A stretch of 64,000 nucleotides of DNA. Source: Eupeodes corollae (lineage: Eukaryota > Arthropoda > Insecta > Diptera > Syrphidae). This document shows, in pieces, positions 24,938-36,030 of the stretch. The notes under the pieces are model-generated. The model was given only the letters and a program-made list of their open reading frames with translations. It had not been told where the DNA came from and ran no database searches. How positions within the stretch are numbered: the stretch's first letter is position 1; each line of letters starts with the position of its first letter. The DNA lies in assembly GCF_945859685.1 (NCBI RefSeq), contig NC_079147.1, forward strand, positions 307,208,485 to 307,272,484. The letters run 5' to 3'. A program made the position numbers and the translations under genes.

Positions 24938-26255
24938 GCGACCCACACTGATGACTTCCCATCCCGTGTGTCGATTTGTCTTGCTTGAAAGGTTTGTAGG
25001 TTTTCGTTTTGTGTTGAAAAAAGTAATCAGTTAAATTATTCTCAAAATTTAAAAATATCCAACAATATTTTGCATATGATAAAAGAGTTTGATTTGAAAA
25101 TCTTTTTTTGTTAACAAGATTTTTAGGGGTTAACCGATTTTTACCAATCTTTGTAGCATTTCTTAAAAGTTATTACTTAAACAAATACAAATTGGATGAA
25201 TGGAATTACTTTGAAGTAAATGTTTTCTATTATTCACGGGATATCGAAAGCCGAATATCAATTTTTAAAAATTTTGCGTACTATTTTTTGTAGATTTTAA
25301 TTTTGTATGAAAAAACTGTTGGATTTAAAACAAAATTACTGAATGCCGAAATTAATATTTTCTGTGAGATAAAATTAGTTTAAAGCAAATATTTTTTATT
25401 TTTTAAAAATATTTGAGTCGAAAATCAATTTTTATCAACTTTTAGGTTTTTATTTTTTTGTTAAAAAGCTGTCAAATCGATTTTTCTCAAAACTTCACTG
25501 AATGTTGAAAACAATATTTTTCATTAGATAAAATTAGCTCTAAGCAAACATTTTAAAGTTTTAAAAATATATTATAGTCTAAAATCAATTTTTACCATTT
25601 TTTGTTAATTTTGTTTAGGTAATTAAAAAAAATGTCAATTCGATTTTTCTCAAAATGTTACTGAATGCTGAAAAAAATATTTAAAAATAAAATAAAAGTA
25701 GTTTAAAGGCAATGCCACAAATTTTTAAAAATTTTATAATCAATTTTTATTTGCTTTTATTAATTTATTTGATTTATTTTTTTATTTGATTTTTCTCAAA
25801 ATTTTATCGAATGTTAAAAACAATATTTCTTGGAAGCCATAAGCTCAAATTTATAAAAGAAAAAAAAACTGTCTATATGACTTAACTCAAAATTTTACCA
25901 GATTTTGAAAATGTTATTTTTCATGGCACAAAATTGTTTTGAAGATAAAATCATTTTATATTCGTAAAATTTTCGAGTTGACAACATTTTTGTCCTGTTT
26001 TTGTGATTTATAAGAAAAACGTTAGTTGGATTTTTTTCCAGAAATATATTTGTTTGATATCCCGCATAAGATATATAATATACAATTTATTTGCAAGTCT
26101 CTAGCGTTTTTGGTTCTTGAGATATTTAGGGTTAACTAAAATGTTCACCTTTTTTTAACTGCTATGGTAAAAAGCCACGCATGAGAGCCCTTTCTGCCTT
26201 ATTATCTAAATAACAAAATTTATTCGAAGCTGATGTTTCTTTTGGTTCTTTGGGG
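24938..26255 (+). repeat. Array-bearing dispersed repeat, copy 3 (right end lost)
   Basis: It begins with GCGACCCACACTGATGACTT and the TGTCGATTTGTCTTGCTT block at 24975-24995. It holds at least five diverged internal units marked by ATTTTTCTCAAAA and ATATTTGAGTCGAAAATC-like blocks (25414, about 25573 and others). It breaks off near 26255 within the TTCTTTTGGTTCTT segment, before the ACTTCC palindrome that closes copies 1 and 5. Confidence 0.7.
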
Positions 26256-26690
26256 GGCAGCATGCCACTGTAAAAATAAGTTGGTCTTATTTCTAAAAAC
26301 AATAAGGCCTTATATCTGTTTGTCAAAGACCAATGTTGCCAGCTGCTGAAAAAATGGTCTTACTTCACATTTGTAAAGTGCATTGTGGCTATGTTTTGAA
26401 ATTTGGTCTTATTTCACGGCATCTACAAAAAATTTACAAAATGGCATAAGAAAAACAACATTTACTTCCAAACTCCTGTTCCTAAAAGTTCAAAAAAAAC
26501 TGACGTATGTGATTGTAATTATTACCATGGGATGGTTTTGCGAAGCTTTCGTATTTTTCTGAAAAATCATACTTGTGTGATCTCACCCTTAGCTTTGTTT
26601 TCTTTTCAGATTTATACATATTATATTCTCCGATGTGCACATAAGATATTTGGCAACACTAAACATCTTATCATTTATAGCTTCTAATTG
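26256..26690. other. Spacer without recognisable gene
   Basis: A 94-codon frame at 26403-26687 matches nothing I recognise. TTGGTCTTATTTC occurs twice (26280-26295, 26404-26416), a weak repeat. Confidence 0.4.
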
Positions 26691-26699
26691 AGCTTATCG

Positions 26700-27750
26700 T
26701 TATTTTTCATTAAAACGACTAATTGGGATATAACAAAAGTCTTTTCAGATTCATTTGATAGAGTTTTGCATCAAGCCTCATTTTATAGAGTTTGGCATCA
26801 AGCCCACTTATCAAAATTGCGTGCATTTGGTATTGATGGATCTCTTCTTCGTTGGGATAAAAAATACCTTTCAAACCGTTCAATTCAAATAGTATTGGGA
26901 GGGTTCAAATCTGGTATCAACAAAATAAACGCTGGTGGGCGTTTTTTCTCCGGCACTCTTTCTTATTTTTATGAATGATCTTTTGTCTAAAACTTCAAAC
27001 CCTCTCAATTGTTTTAGTTTTTAGACTGCCATCCTTGCTGTGTGCTATCAAAACCTTATTAAATTCTGACCTTGACAGCATTGTCAACCATGCTGAATTT
27101 AGGGCTACGAAAACTCAATGTTTTTTTTACTGTCTCAAAAGAGAAAATCTCTCCCAATGCCCTTATCCATAGGTGGTACTTGCGTCGAGGAGACTAAACA
27201 GCTTTCAGTTTTAGGTATGTTCATTACAAACCATTTCTTGTGGTGTGACCACATATATAAAGTCACCTAAAACACTACTAAATGTTTAGGTTTTCTTCTT
27301 CGATACAAGAAGTTTCTTTCCCCTTCTGATCGGGCCTGTATTCGTCCGAAACTCGAGTACAATCCCAAAAGCAGGTGTTCCAATAACCCCCTCGAGTTTC
27401 TTGGAAAGAATTCAAAAGAGAGTTCTAAAAATGGTGAGTGATTGTTGTTTAACTGAAACTTTTGTATCTTTTGAGCACCGTACTCGTAAGGTTTCACCTC
27501 TGTATATTATTTTATCACTGTTTTCGTAAACAGTGTTCAAGTTAATAAATAACCAATTGCATTTCTCCCCTCAAAAAATGTCACCGTAATACCCGTTCTT
27601 TTAGGAACGTTTACCAGTTTTTCCTTGAGCCCGATTTCGGACGCACTGCCCAGTCGCAGTACACGAATCTCCTTTCTATTCCTATCCTCCTAATTGCTCG
27701 TACTATGTTTAATCACAATAAGTGTACTTAACTTTTCGAATACTATTCTT
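26700..27750 (+). pseudogene. LINE reverse transcriptase remnant, family C copy 2
   Basis: SFDRVLHQA and SKLRAFGIDGSLLRW lie near 26755-26860. YLSNRSIQIVLGGFKSGI follows near 26870-26920, then NAG and the degraded PQGSVLSPTLF block, with NDLLSKTSNP in another frame near 26970-27000. The distal part shows LGFLLRYKKFLSPSDRA, then IRPKLEY and a LERIQKRVLKM block near 27280-27430. A C-terminal FLEPDFGRTAQSQYT block lies near 27630. This is the order of Jockey/CR1-like RT C-terminal halves. The catalytic YADD motif is not recoverable, and frame breaks make it non-functional. Confidence 0.75.
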
Positions 27751-29830
27751 TCATTTCTATTTGCATTTGGATATCATCTACTTCTGCATTAACAAAGTGT
27801 GAAGTTTATGACATCCATCTTGCAATAAGCTATATATTTCCTATGTTCTTGCCCCCTTCTTACTTCCTTCAAGGGTAACATTAGTAGTAACTTCGAAATT
27901 CAAATACAATAAAATATAGCAAATTAAACTTCGAAAACCTCTAAACAAAAGATTCTAAAACTCACGAAGAAGCTTATCGGCAAATTATCGAATTTTTCAA
28001 TTTATTTTCTGATATTATCCCCTAAGTTGATACTTTATTGTCGTTTCACGTTTTGCCGAGTTAAGAGATTTTCCAAACGAACCCTCCCAACATATGAAAT
28101 GTTTGTATGGGAAAAAAGTCGTTAGCTCACCTCAATAAATATCGCAACTTATAAAAAAGATAACTGCCAAATTGTTTTGCCATAAAAAGAAAACAATATT
28201 CTTATCAGCTCGAAACACCTCGTTCTACTTTATTTTAAAATAAAATTAAGAAAAAAGAACCGAAACTTAACATAGTACGATACACTGAACCACCTGACCC
28301 TCCCAACTTCTCGTTTTGCAATACACGAGTTTATCTCCGTTCACACAATTCGATTACCAAGCCGCACAACCATGCCACCTTGCCGCCATAAATCATTCTT
28401 CGATGCCCTCAAAAACTAATAGAGTTCGCACTTGCACCTTGGATACCAACCAGTTAAACCACAATACCACTCTTCCATAATATCGTCTCCATCGCCGCGC
28501 CGCGTTGCATCGAGCTAGAGAGCTGGAGTTGGAGCTGGAGCTGGAACTGCACGACTCTATAACAACTCCTCAGCGATCTAGAAGTGTAACTAACCTTTTG
28601 CAACCTCTAGAGTCTCAAGTGCTCGCGATTGCATGCAGCACTGCCATTACCATCGCGTCGAGTCGTGGGTCGCGTATAGTGGCGCTCATAAATGCGTCTT
28701 GGCTTCTCCCGCCGTCGTCGTCGCAAGTCCATTAAAGTTTTATTTATTCACTAGAGATATCAATTGGTGCTAGTGCTGGGGCTAGTTCTATCCTCCATCA
28801 GCCGAAGAGGAGGTGTTCCCCACGACGACGACGACCGCGACATGGTCCCACTATAGATAGAAAGATACCCAGTGTACTCAGACCAGAAAGGCTTATTCCA
28901 CGGAGCAGGTGTTCGAAGATTACACTTAACATTTTTACCATTTTTTGGTTGCTTTTGTTGCACCAGTAGTTTGAAAGACACATTGCGGGTTGATACTCGT
29001 GTATCACACAGCACCAGGCACTCCCAAGTCCCAAACCGTTAGATTATAGACTTTGACATTTGCCAGCTTTGAAGCAGACATGCGTTTCCATTTCCATCAG
29101 CGAGCAGTTAGCGTTGGTTGTTGGGGCAACACATGCCCCAGATTTTGGTAATTGCTGCAGGCTTGGAGTTTGGGAGCGCCCGCATGGGCTACGACTACGA
29201 TATCAGGTTACACCATAAAAATCACGACTTCAGTTCCGTTGTTTTTTCTCTCCATCGCTTTTGTCTAATAGCTGTCTTGTCTTTAGGAAATGGCTGTGTG
29301 CGCGCAAACATGCCAACCAATTTAACAAAAATGACATTTGGAACAAGAGAGTAAAACGGCACTAGAGTTGCATTTGGAATATTCAAAGTAACGCTCAAGG
29401 CACCATTAATTTGTTGCAACGTGTGAACAAGCATGGAGCAACTTTTAACTTACTTTTCGCAGAGGTTATCGAAGAAGACGAAAACATAAAATATCACCTG
29501 CTGCAAAGCAACAAAGAAGATGAACATTATGCGAAACTACATCAGAAAAAAGTTCAACCGATGCGCGTATAGCGTCAAAAAATTGTACAGAACGGCGGTG
29601 ACTCTGGAGTCATGTCCTTGACGTGTGTGAACTGTGGCAAGGCAAGATAAGTTTTCTCATTCTTTGGTACAAGAAATTTACGGTTATTGGTAGAAACATT
29701 TTTATCCTCACCTAGCGGCAATGTCACTTACCCCATAGCTCACACGTAGCACAGTTTTTTGCCTGAGATTCACTTTTGGCTCTCCACGTGTAAATCTGTG
29801 CTTCGTTTTTGTTTTTTTGAGTGTGAAACA
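27751..29830. other. Non-coding stretch, GC-richer from 28.3 kb, possible host regulatory DNA
   Basis: From 28300 to 29300 the composition rises in GC and holds a (GAGCTG)n run at about 28511-28546, CGTCGTCGTCG near 28712 and CGACGACGACG near 28823. The open frames here (76-84 codons) are explained by these runs. No transposon signature is visible. I cannot identify an exon or promoter. The insertion site of the BEL element is at its right edge. Confidence 0.4.
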
Positions 29831-29834
29831 CGAG
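29831..29834 (+). repeat. Target-site duplication (CGAG), left copy, BEL element
   Basis: CGAG directly precedes the TG of the left LTR, and CGAG directly follows the CA of the right LTR (43973-43976). Four bp is within the 4-6 bp usual for BEL/Pao. Confidence 0.85.
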
Positions 29835-30248
29835 TGTTAAGTAACACAAAAACACCCGACCATAATATCACACCTACATTTTAAATAAATGCTGACACTA
29901 TGGGAAATGATGCCTTTATCAATTCCCATACATTATTTTTAATTATTATATTTTTGTTATCCAAATTTTTACCTTTCCCACAACCCATATTCCACCCAAC
30001 TCCCTCAGCAGCGTGAGGCCAGACGAAATATGATCTTTAATAAAAGTTCAATGTTTTGCCTCACGCGCTGCTATTTGATATGTAATTTTTATGAAGACTG
30101 ACCACCTTTTAGTGTGCCTTTTGCAAACCTTTGATCACTCATCTTTGTCATCCATAAGTGAACAGTTGTACATTTAATTTATTCAATAAAAATATTATAT
30201 ATTACCATAATTATTTTTGTGTTTTAAAAGACTTATTTTGTGTAAACA
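29835..30248 (+). repeat. 5' LTR of the BEL element
   Basis: It begins TGTTAAGTAACAC and ends TTGTGTAAACA, with the terminal TGTT/AACA inverted repeat. Length is 414 bp, identical in my reading to 43559-43972. AATAAA polyadenylation-type signals lie near 30035 and 30185. Confidence 0.93.
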
Positions 30249-30250
30249 AT

Positions 30251-30267
30251 TGGCGACCGTGACAGGA
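30251..30267 (+). promoter_or_regulatory. Primer-binding site, probably tRNA-Arg
   Basis: TGGCGACCGTGACAGGA starts two bases after the LTR. It is complementary to a 3' tRNA end of the form ..CCTGTCACGGTCGCCA, which I recall as insect tRNA-Arg. The position and the TGG start are as expected for a minus-strand primer site. Confidence 0.8.
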
Positions 30268-30362
30268 CTTACTAAAAGAAGTTTAGTGGCCTGTAGTAAA
30301 TTAAAATAACAAAAAATAATTGTGCTAATAAAAAGTGGATTAAAAATAAATAAAGGTTTAAA

Positions 30363-33300
30363 ATGTCTTCCATTAACGAATTAACCAACAATCAAGAGTT
30401 GGTAGGAACGGAGATTTGCAATCTCGCCCGCAACTACAGAAAAGATGGCCCGGGTAGAAAGACGATGCAGTATTTAAATGCACGTTGGGCCAAACTGAAT
30501 GAATTGTGGGAATCCTTTGATGCCGTGGACAGCGAGATAAGGGATAATTATCCGCAAGCCACAGAGCATGAATATTTCACCAAAGAATATTATGACGAGG
30601 TGAAAAAGGTGTATGAGTCAACAAGAGATGATATCATCAAGAGGTTTAGTGATGCGGAGTCAAAAAAATCTGATGAGGCTGAAGAAGAGACCACAGCAGT
30701 CAACCCTCAGCCCAAGCAGACAATAGGGGATCTAGAGACCACAGCAGTCAACCCTCAGCCCAAGCAGCTAAAAGGGGATCTAGGACCAACAGCAGCCAAT
30801 CCTCAGCCCAAGCAGCTAAAAGAGGATCTAGGACCAACCGCAGTCAGGCCCCTAGCAGGGCCTTCAAAGCAACACTTCACAGTGACATCAGAATTTAATA
30901 CCCCAGGAGGTCTTAAAGTAAACCCCACCTCTGAAGCTAACAGGATGACAATGGAAAACAAATTTCGACTGCTTGGTAAAATCTTCCAAGCATCATTAAA
31001 CAAATGCCCAGTGAGTTTAAGAGAAACTTCACCGCAGCAGTTTCATCAAAAAACTAAAACGCTCATTATAAACTGGGAAGACATAACCTCGGCATATAAA
31101 CGACTTGGTGACGATGCAGCTGTAGCCGACATAGAGCGTTATTTTGAGCTTCAGGACGAATTGGACTTGAGGATTAGCTGTTTACCCAACAACAGTTTGA
31201 TTAACGAAACCACCAGCCAACCGCCCCAAGTGAAGTCAACCGCAATAAAGCTACCCAAAATTGAGATTCCGAAATTCGACGGTAGTTATCTCAATTGGCC
31301 TCAGTTCTTCGACTTGTACCAGCAAATGGTACACAATCAACCTATCGCTCCGGCACAAAAACTCTACTTCCTGAAAACCAACGTCACCGGCGATGCCCAT
31401 AATCTGATTCAAAATTTCCATGCAACGGATAGTAATTATGAGTTGGCATGGAATACACTAGTTGACAGATTTAACAATAAGAGATTGTTGTTAAGTGCCC
31501 AGTTAAATCGATTGTTTCAACACAACATCATCGCCGACAACGTGAAAAGTCTTAAAAGACTTCATGATACAACTAAAGAGGTCATACAAGCCATAAATAA
31601 CCTCGGGTTTGACACCAGTGGATGGGATCCAGTAGTTGTTCACCTCTTGCTGGACAGGATGGACAAGGATACCCGAATGCTATTCGAAGAATCATTGCAA
31701 TCACCGAGAAGCAGTCCAACGCTAACACAGCTCCTTCAATTTGTGGAATGCAGATTCCAAGCCCTAGAGACGGTGAAACCAGAAGAAAGGAAGAAAGTTG
31801 TAACCACAGCTACTGAGAATTCTAGGGAAGTTTCTTGCCAATTTTGTAGATCGAATAGTCATAAAATCTTTAGTTGTAAAAAATTCATTTCTCTTTCAGT
31901 TGAAGATCGCAATATGAAAGTGCGGAAACTTCAATTATGCACCAACTGTTTGCAAGGGCATCATTCTTCATCGTGTCAGCAGCAAAGCAGGTGCAAAAAG
32001 TGCTACGGGAGACACAACACCTTACTGCATTATCCGGCCAAGAAGGACATAAAAAACACAGCTTCCGGTAAGTGTGATAATCAAATTGGTCGAGTGGGTG
32101 AGGCTCCTTCAGGGTCATTTGTAAATACATCGTTAGGAGTCGTATTGAGAGGTCGTGAGGTTTATCTGGCCACTGCAATTGTAAACATTCTATGCTCAAA
32201 TGGTACGCGTATCCCTTGTCGTGCTATGTTGGACTCAGGTTCGCAGCTAAATTTTATTACTACCTCCTTAGCTCAACAATTAGGTTACCCAAAAAGAAGA
32301 AAGGATATTCCAATTAGCGGAATCGGAGGCAAAGAAAGTCAGGCTAATTATGTTATAGACATTTCAGTGGAATCCAGAACCTCCTCTTTCAAAAGGACAA
32401 TCGAGGCAAGTATAATGCCAAAAATAAGTGATTATCTTTCAGCTGCACCTCTGAATATTCAAAATTGGAACTTGCCATCCAACATTCTTCTAGCTGATCC
32501 TAATTCGATTAATTCTCGCCGCATAGATCTTCTAATCGGAGCAGAAATATTTTTTGAACTTATTTTACCAGGAGAATTTAAAGTTTCAAGCAACCTTCCA
32601 TTATTAAGAAATACAAGGTTAGGTTGGGTTTTAGCAGGAAGCAGTATAGATTCTAATCACAATTCTTTTTGTCATTCAGTCTCAAAACCTAGTCTGAGCT
32701 CTCTAGATAAATTAGTTCGATCTTTTTGGGAAATTGAGAATGTTGAAGGTGAATCAAAAGTGTACAGTGAAGAAGAATTTAAGTGTGAAGAGCACTTTAA
32801 TAAGCACGTGGAAAGAACACGTCGTGGTCAGTACATAGTACGACTCCCCTTTAAAAGGGTACCAAATGAAACATTAGGAAGTTCAATAGAAATGGCAAAA
32901 AAGCGTTTTTATTCATTGGAAAGGAAGCTTGGGAAGAACTTAGAGTTAAAAGAAAGCTATATAAGTTTCATGGAGGAATATGAACGTCTAGGTCATATGA
33001 CTCCGCTTCCCGAAAAGTTCATACCAAAATCGAACTATGTCCTTCCACATCATTGCGTTTTTAAACCTGAGAGTTCATCAACGAAGCTCCGGGTAGTTTT
33101 CGATGCGTCTGCAAAGACGACATCTGGGTATTCTCTTAATGATACCCTCATGGTTGGCCCAACTGTCCAATCAGACTTGTTTTCGATCATTTCTAATTTT
33201 AGGCTTTACAAATATGTATTCACCGGTGATATAAGCAAAATGTATCGTCAAATATTAATTCATCCAAACGATAGAGCATATCAGCTTATTTTATGGAGAT

Positions 33301-35951
33301 CAGATCCTATGAGCACGCTAAGAACATACCAGCTGAACACAGTTACGTATGGAACGGCCTCTGCTTCCTATTTATCGACTAGATGCTTAGTTAAGCTAGC
33401 AAACGACTTTCAGCATATATACCCTAATGCATCAAAAATCATAACAAAAAACATATATGTAGATGACTGCCTTACCGGGGCAGATAATCTTGACGAAGCC
33501 AGGTCTCTTCTTGATGAAACCATACAATTGTTAAGAGAAGGAAACTTTGATTTAACAAAATTCTGCTCAAATGATCCACGCATTCTTGAAAATATTCCTA
33601 TTGAAAATCGAGAGAGAATGTTGACTATATATCAATCTGAGGTAATTAAAACACTTGGTTTAGTTTGGGACCCAACCCAAGACACGTTTAAATTTTGCTA
33701 CGATTATATAGCACCCACTAATGTACAGGTAACAAAGCGAAGCGTTCTTGCTGACTTGGCAAAATTCTTTGATCCTTTGGGGCTTATAGGGCCAGTTACA
33801 TTATTGGGAAAAATATTTCTCCAAGAACTTTGGAAAACCAAAATTGCTTGGGATGAGAACTTGCCTCCGCAGCAGGGTTCTGCGTGGTTAAACTATTTGT
33901 CAGAATTTTCTTCTTTGCAGGAAATTAATATACCCCGCTTTGTTTTAATAGATTCAGCAACGAAATTAGAATTGCATGCATTCGCCGATAGCAGTGAAAA
34001 TGCCTATGGCGCATGCATTTACTTTAAATCTATTGACAATGAAGGAAAAGTTTTTGTTCAATTGTTGTGTTCAAAGTCTCGTGTCGTTCCCTTAAAGGCT
34101 ACAACCATAGCTCGACTAGAACTTCAGGCGGCTGTTTTATTGGTGGATTTGGTACAAAAAATACTCCCAATAATATATAAAAAAATTTCATCCGTTAGTT
34201 ATTATACAGATTCTACAACGGTTTTAGCATGGATAAAGGCACCGTCCTACACTTGGGAGACATACATTGCAAATCGTGTATCTAAAATTCAATCGAGTTC
34301 TGATTTGAATCATTGGAATTATGTTAGAGGAGAATTAAATCCTGCAGACCTTATATCGCGTGGATTAGGAATGCGCGATCTTATCAGATCGAGCATATGG
34401 TTTGATGGTCCTGATTTTTTAAGACAAACTGACACGTCAAGCAATAAAATGGAGTATTTAATACCAGAACAAATTCCTGGGCGTCGAAAGCATAAGACGG
34501 TGCTGACTGTTTCCGTCCAAGATGATTTACTTTCTTCAGTTAATCATAAAAATTCATTTTTTACGCTACAAAAAATCTTTGCATATTGTTGTAGATTCGT
34601 AATGAGTTTTAAATCTCAGTGCGAAGAAAACAAAAGAACTGGTCCTTTAACTTTAGAAGACATCCAAAAGGGAACAATTCTTTTGTGGAGGAGCGTACAG
34701 ATACATGGTTTCCCCGATGAATATAAAGCACTTCAGGCAGGAAAACCTCTCCACAATAATTCCAAAATATTATCACTAAGCCCATACTTCGATAAATCAA
34801 CAATGTTGATACATGTAGGTGGAAGGCTTAAGAATGCTGAAATTCCTTCCCAATCAAAGAATCAAATATTGCTCCCAAAAAATAACATTGTAACAACATT
34901 ACTTTTAGAGCATTTACACAAAAAACATCTACATGTGTCCCATAGAACACTTATATCTATCTCGAGGCAACAGTTTTGGATTTTAAGTGTAGGAAGAGAA
35001 ACACGCAAGGTACTCTCTAAATGTATGCAATGTTTCCGTGCCAAACCCAGTTCCATCGATCAGTTAATGGGAAACCTACCTAAAGAAAGAATCGTTCCTT
35101 CTCGACCATTCCATTACTCAGGAGTAGATTTTTGTGGCCCAATACGGACACATTATAAAGTCCGAGGAAAAACTCCAACCAAATCTTATCTTGCAGTATT
35201 TGTATGCTTTTCTACCAAAGCTGTGCATATTGAAGTGGTTAGCAACCTTACCACTGAAGCCTTTATAAACTGCTTGAAGCGGTTTGTAGGAAGACGGGGT
35301 GTATGCCATACCATATTCTGTGACAATGCCACAAATTTTGTTGGGGCAAGAAATCAATTGAAAGATTTCCAAGAGTTTCTTGATTCACCTGAAACTCAAA
35401 CATCAATCAATTCAAATTGTCTGAAAATGGGAATCAATTGGAAACATATTCCACCACGCTCTCCTCACTTTGGAGGACTTTGGGAGGCCGCTGTTAAATC
35501 CGCAAAAATATTATTACTAAAATATTTAGGAGAAGCTTCTTTAACTTATGAAGAGCTTTCAACAGTTGTGGTTCAAATCGAATCCATATTAAATTCACGC
35601 CCACTTACACCCAACTCCTCCGATCCTAATGACTTGCAGGCATTAACTCCAGGTCATTTTCTAATTGGCGCTCCATTAACTTCTCTTCCAGAGCCTAACA
35701 TTTCTGATCACAAAATTTCAAGATTAGACAAATTTCGTCAGGTTCAGCACATTCAACAGCATTTTTGGCAAAGATGGTCAAACGAATATCTCCATCTTCT
35801 CCAACAGAAGTTGAAATGGAAGGCGCAGTCCCAAAATTTGGAACCTGGAACAATGGTTGTTTTAAAGGATTCACACCAGCCTCCAATGAAATGGAAGCTT
35901 GGACGTGTAATCGAAGTCGTGAAGGGAACGGATGGAACGCAGATGGTTTAG
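30363..35951 (+). CDS. gag-pol: Gag-Pol polyprotein of the BEL element (C-terminus truncated by frameshift)
   Basis: A single frame of 1862 codons; the ATG at 30363 follows a 114-bp leader after the LTR. It makes the capsid and enzymes for cytoplasmic reverse transcription and nuclear integration. Domains in order: Gag with a DUF1759-type core (about residues 300-440, IPKFDGSYLNWPQF), and three cysteine clusters (492-505, 527-539, 544-556). Then come an aspartic protease (D-S-G at 624-626) and RT (first catalytic Asp 956, YVDD at 1032-1035). RNase H follows (Asp 1209 in HAFADSS, then ARLELQA and YYTDST), then integrase with an HHCC zinc region and the catalytic triad D1589, D1654, E1708. The frame stops at 35949-35951, just after an 11-nt insertion. 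The last 28 or so codons of the integrase tail lie in another frame. All catalytic residues are present, so the enzymes may be functional apart from the lost tail. Confidence 0.95.
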   Translation: MSSINELTNNQELVGTEICNLARNYRKDGPGRKTMQYLNARWAKLNELWESFDAVDSEIRDNYPQATEHEYFTKEYYDEVKKVYESTRDDIIKRFSDAESKKSDEAEEETTAVNPQPKQTIGDLETTAVNPQPKQLKGDLGPTAANPQPKQLKEDLGPTAVRPLAGPSKQHFTVTSEFNTPGGLKVNPTSEANRMTMENKFRLLGKIFQASLNKCPVSLRETSPQQFHQKTKTLIINWEDITSAYKRLGDDAAVADIERYFELQDELDLRISCLPNNSLINETTSQPPQVKSTAIKLPKIEIPKFDGSYLNWPQFFDLYQQMVHNQPIAPAQKLYFLKTNVTGDAHNLIQNFHATDSNYELAWNTLVDRFNNKRLLLSAQLNRLFQHNIIADNVKSLKRLHDTTKEVIQAINNLGFDTSGWDPVVVHLLLDRMDKDTRMLFEESLQSPRSSPTLTQLLQFVECRFQALETVKPEERKKVVTTATENSREVSCQFCRSNSHKIFSCKKFISLSVEDRNMKVRKLQLCTNCLQGHHSSSCQQQSRCKKCYGRHNTLLHYPAKKDIKNTASGKCDNQIGRVGEAPSGSFVNTSLGVVLRGREVYLATAIVNILCSNGTRIPCRAMLDSGSQLNFITTSLAQQLGYPKRRKDIPISGIGGKESQANYVIDISVESRTSSFKRTIEASIMPKISDYLSAAPLNIQNWNLPSNILLADPNSINSRRIDLLIGAEIFFELILPGEFKVSSNLPLLRNTRLGWVLAGSSIDSNHNSFCHSVSKPSLSSLDKLVRSFWEIENVEGESKVYSEEEFKCEEHFNKHVERTRRGQYIVRLPFKRVPNETLGSSIEMAKKRFYSLERKLGKNLELKESYISFMEEYERLGHMTPLPEKFIPKSNYVLPHHCVFKPESSSTKLRVVFDASAKTTSGYSLNDTLMVGPTVQSDLFSIISNFRLYKYVFTGDISKMYRQILIHPNDRAYQLILWRSDPMSTLRTYQLNTVTYGTASASYLSTRCLVKLANDFQHIYPNASKIITKNIYVDDCLTGADNLDEARSLLDETIQLLREGNFDLTKFCSNDPRILENIPIENRERMLTIYQSEVIKTLGLVWDPTQDTFKFCYDYIAPTNVQVTKRSVLADLAKFFDPLGLIGPVTLLGKIFLQELWKTKIAWDENLPPQQGSAWLNYLSEFSSLQEINIPRFVLIDSATKLELHAFADSSENAYGACIYFKSIDNEGKVFVQLLCSKSRVVPLKATTIARLELQAAVLLVDLVQKILPIIYKKISSVSYYTDSTTVLAWIKAPSYTWETYIANRVSKIQSSSDLNHWNYVRGELNPADLISRGLGMRDLIRSSIWFDGPDFLRQTDTSSNKMEYLIPEQIPGRRKHKTVLTVSVQDDLLSSVNHKNSFFTLQKIFAYCCRFVMSFKSQCEENKRTGPLTLEDIQKGTILLWRSVQIHGFPDEYKALQAGKPLHNNSKILSLSPYFDKSTMLIHVGGRLKNAEIPSQSKNQILLPKNNIVTTLLLEHLHKKHLHVSHRTLISISRQQFWILSVGRETRKVLSKCMQCFRAKPSSIDQLMGNLPKERIVPSRPFHYSGVDFCGPIRTHYKVRGKTPTKSYLAVFVCFSTKAVHIEVVSNLTTEAFINCLKRFVGRRGVCHTIFCDNATNFVGARNQLKDFQEFLDSPETQTSINSNCLKMGINWKHIPPRSPHFGGLWEAAVKSAKILLLKYLGEASLTYEELSTVVVQIESILNSRPLTPNSSDPNDLQALTPGHFLIGAPLTSLPEPNISDHKISRLDKFRQVQHIQQHFWQRWSNEYLHLLQQKLKWKAQSQNLEPGTMVVLKDSHQPPMKWKLGRVIEVVKGTDGTQMV
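30687..30830 (+). repeat. Three 48-bp tandem repeats within gag
   Basis: They encode three 16-residue units of the form x-x-TA(V/A)NPQPKQ followed by (T/L)(I/K)xDL, plus a partial fourth (GPTAV). The period keeps the frame. The units lie in the linker between the N-terminal Gag part and the DUF1759 core. Confidence 0.9.
35936..35946 (+). other. 11-nt insertion that breaks the pol frame
   Basis: AACGCAGATGG (35936-35946) follows AACGGATGG (35927-35935), so it looks like an imperfect local duplication. Eleven is not a multiple of three. It sends gag-pol to a stop at 35949, while the expected integrase tail goes on in a different frame downstream. Confidence 0.75.
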
Positions 35952-36030
35952 TGCGTGTAGCGCATGTTAAAACAGATACAGGAACATACCAAAGAGCCAT
36001 CCATAACCTTTGTCCTTTACCGATTGATTA
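35947..36030 (+). pseudogene. Displaced C-terminal tail of the BEL integrase
   Basis: In the frame shifted relative to gag-pol, this encodes a basic and hydrophobic stretch ending in the L-C-x-L-P type motif typical of BEL integrase tails. Its stop codon (TAG) takes TA from the BEL target sequence and G from the first base of the inserted LINE, so the LINE insertion creates it. The env frame past the LINE is in register with this tail if the LINE and one target copy are discounted. In the uninterrupted element pol would thus have run on toward env without a stop, as in the single-ORF element roo. Confidence 0.7.
36018..36030 (+). repeat. Target-site duplication of the nested LINE, left copy (13 bp)
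   Basis: TACCGATTGATTA at 36018-36030 is repeated exactly at 41657-41669, with different bases outside each copy. This fixes the LINE boundaries at 36031 and 41656. Confidence 0.93.
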
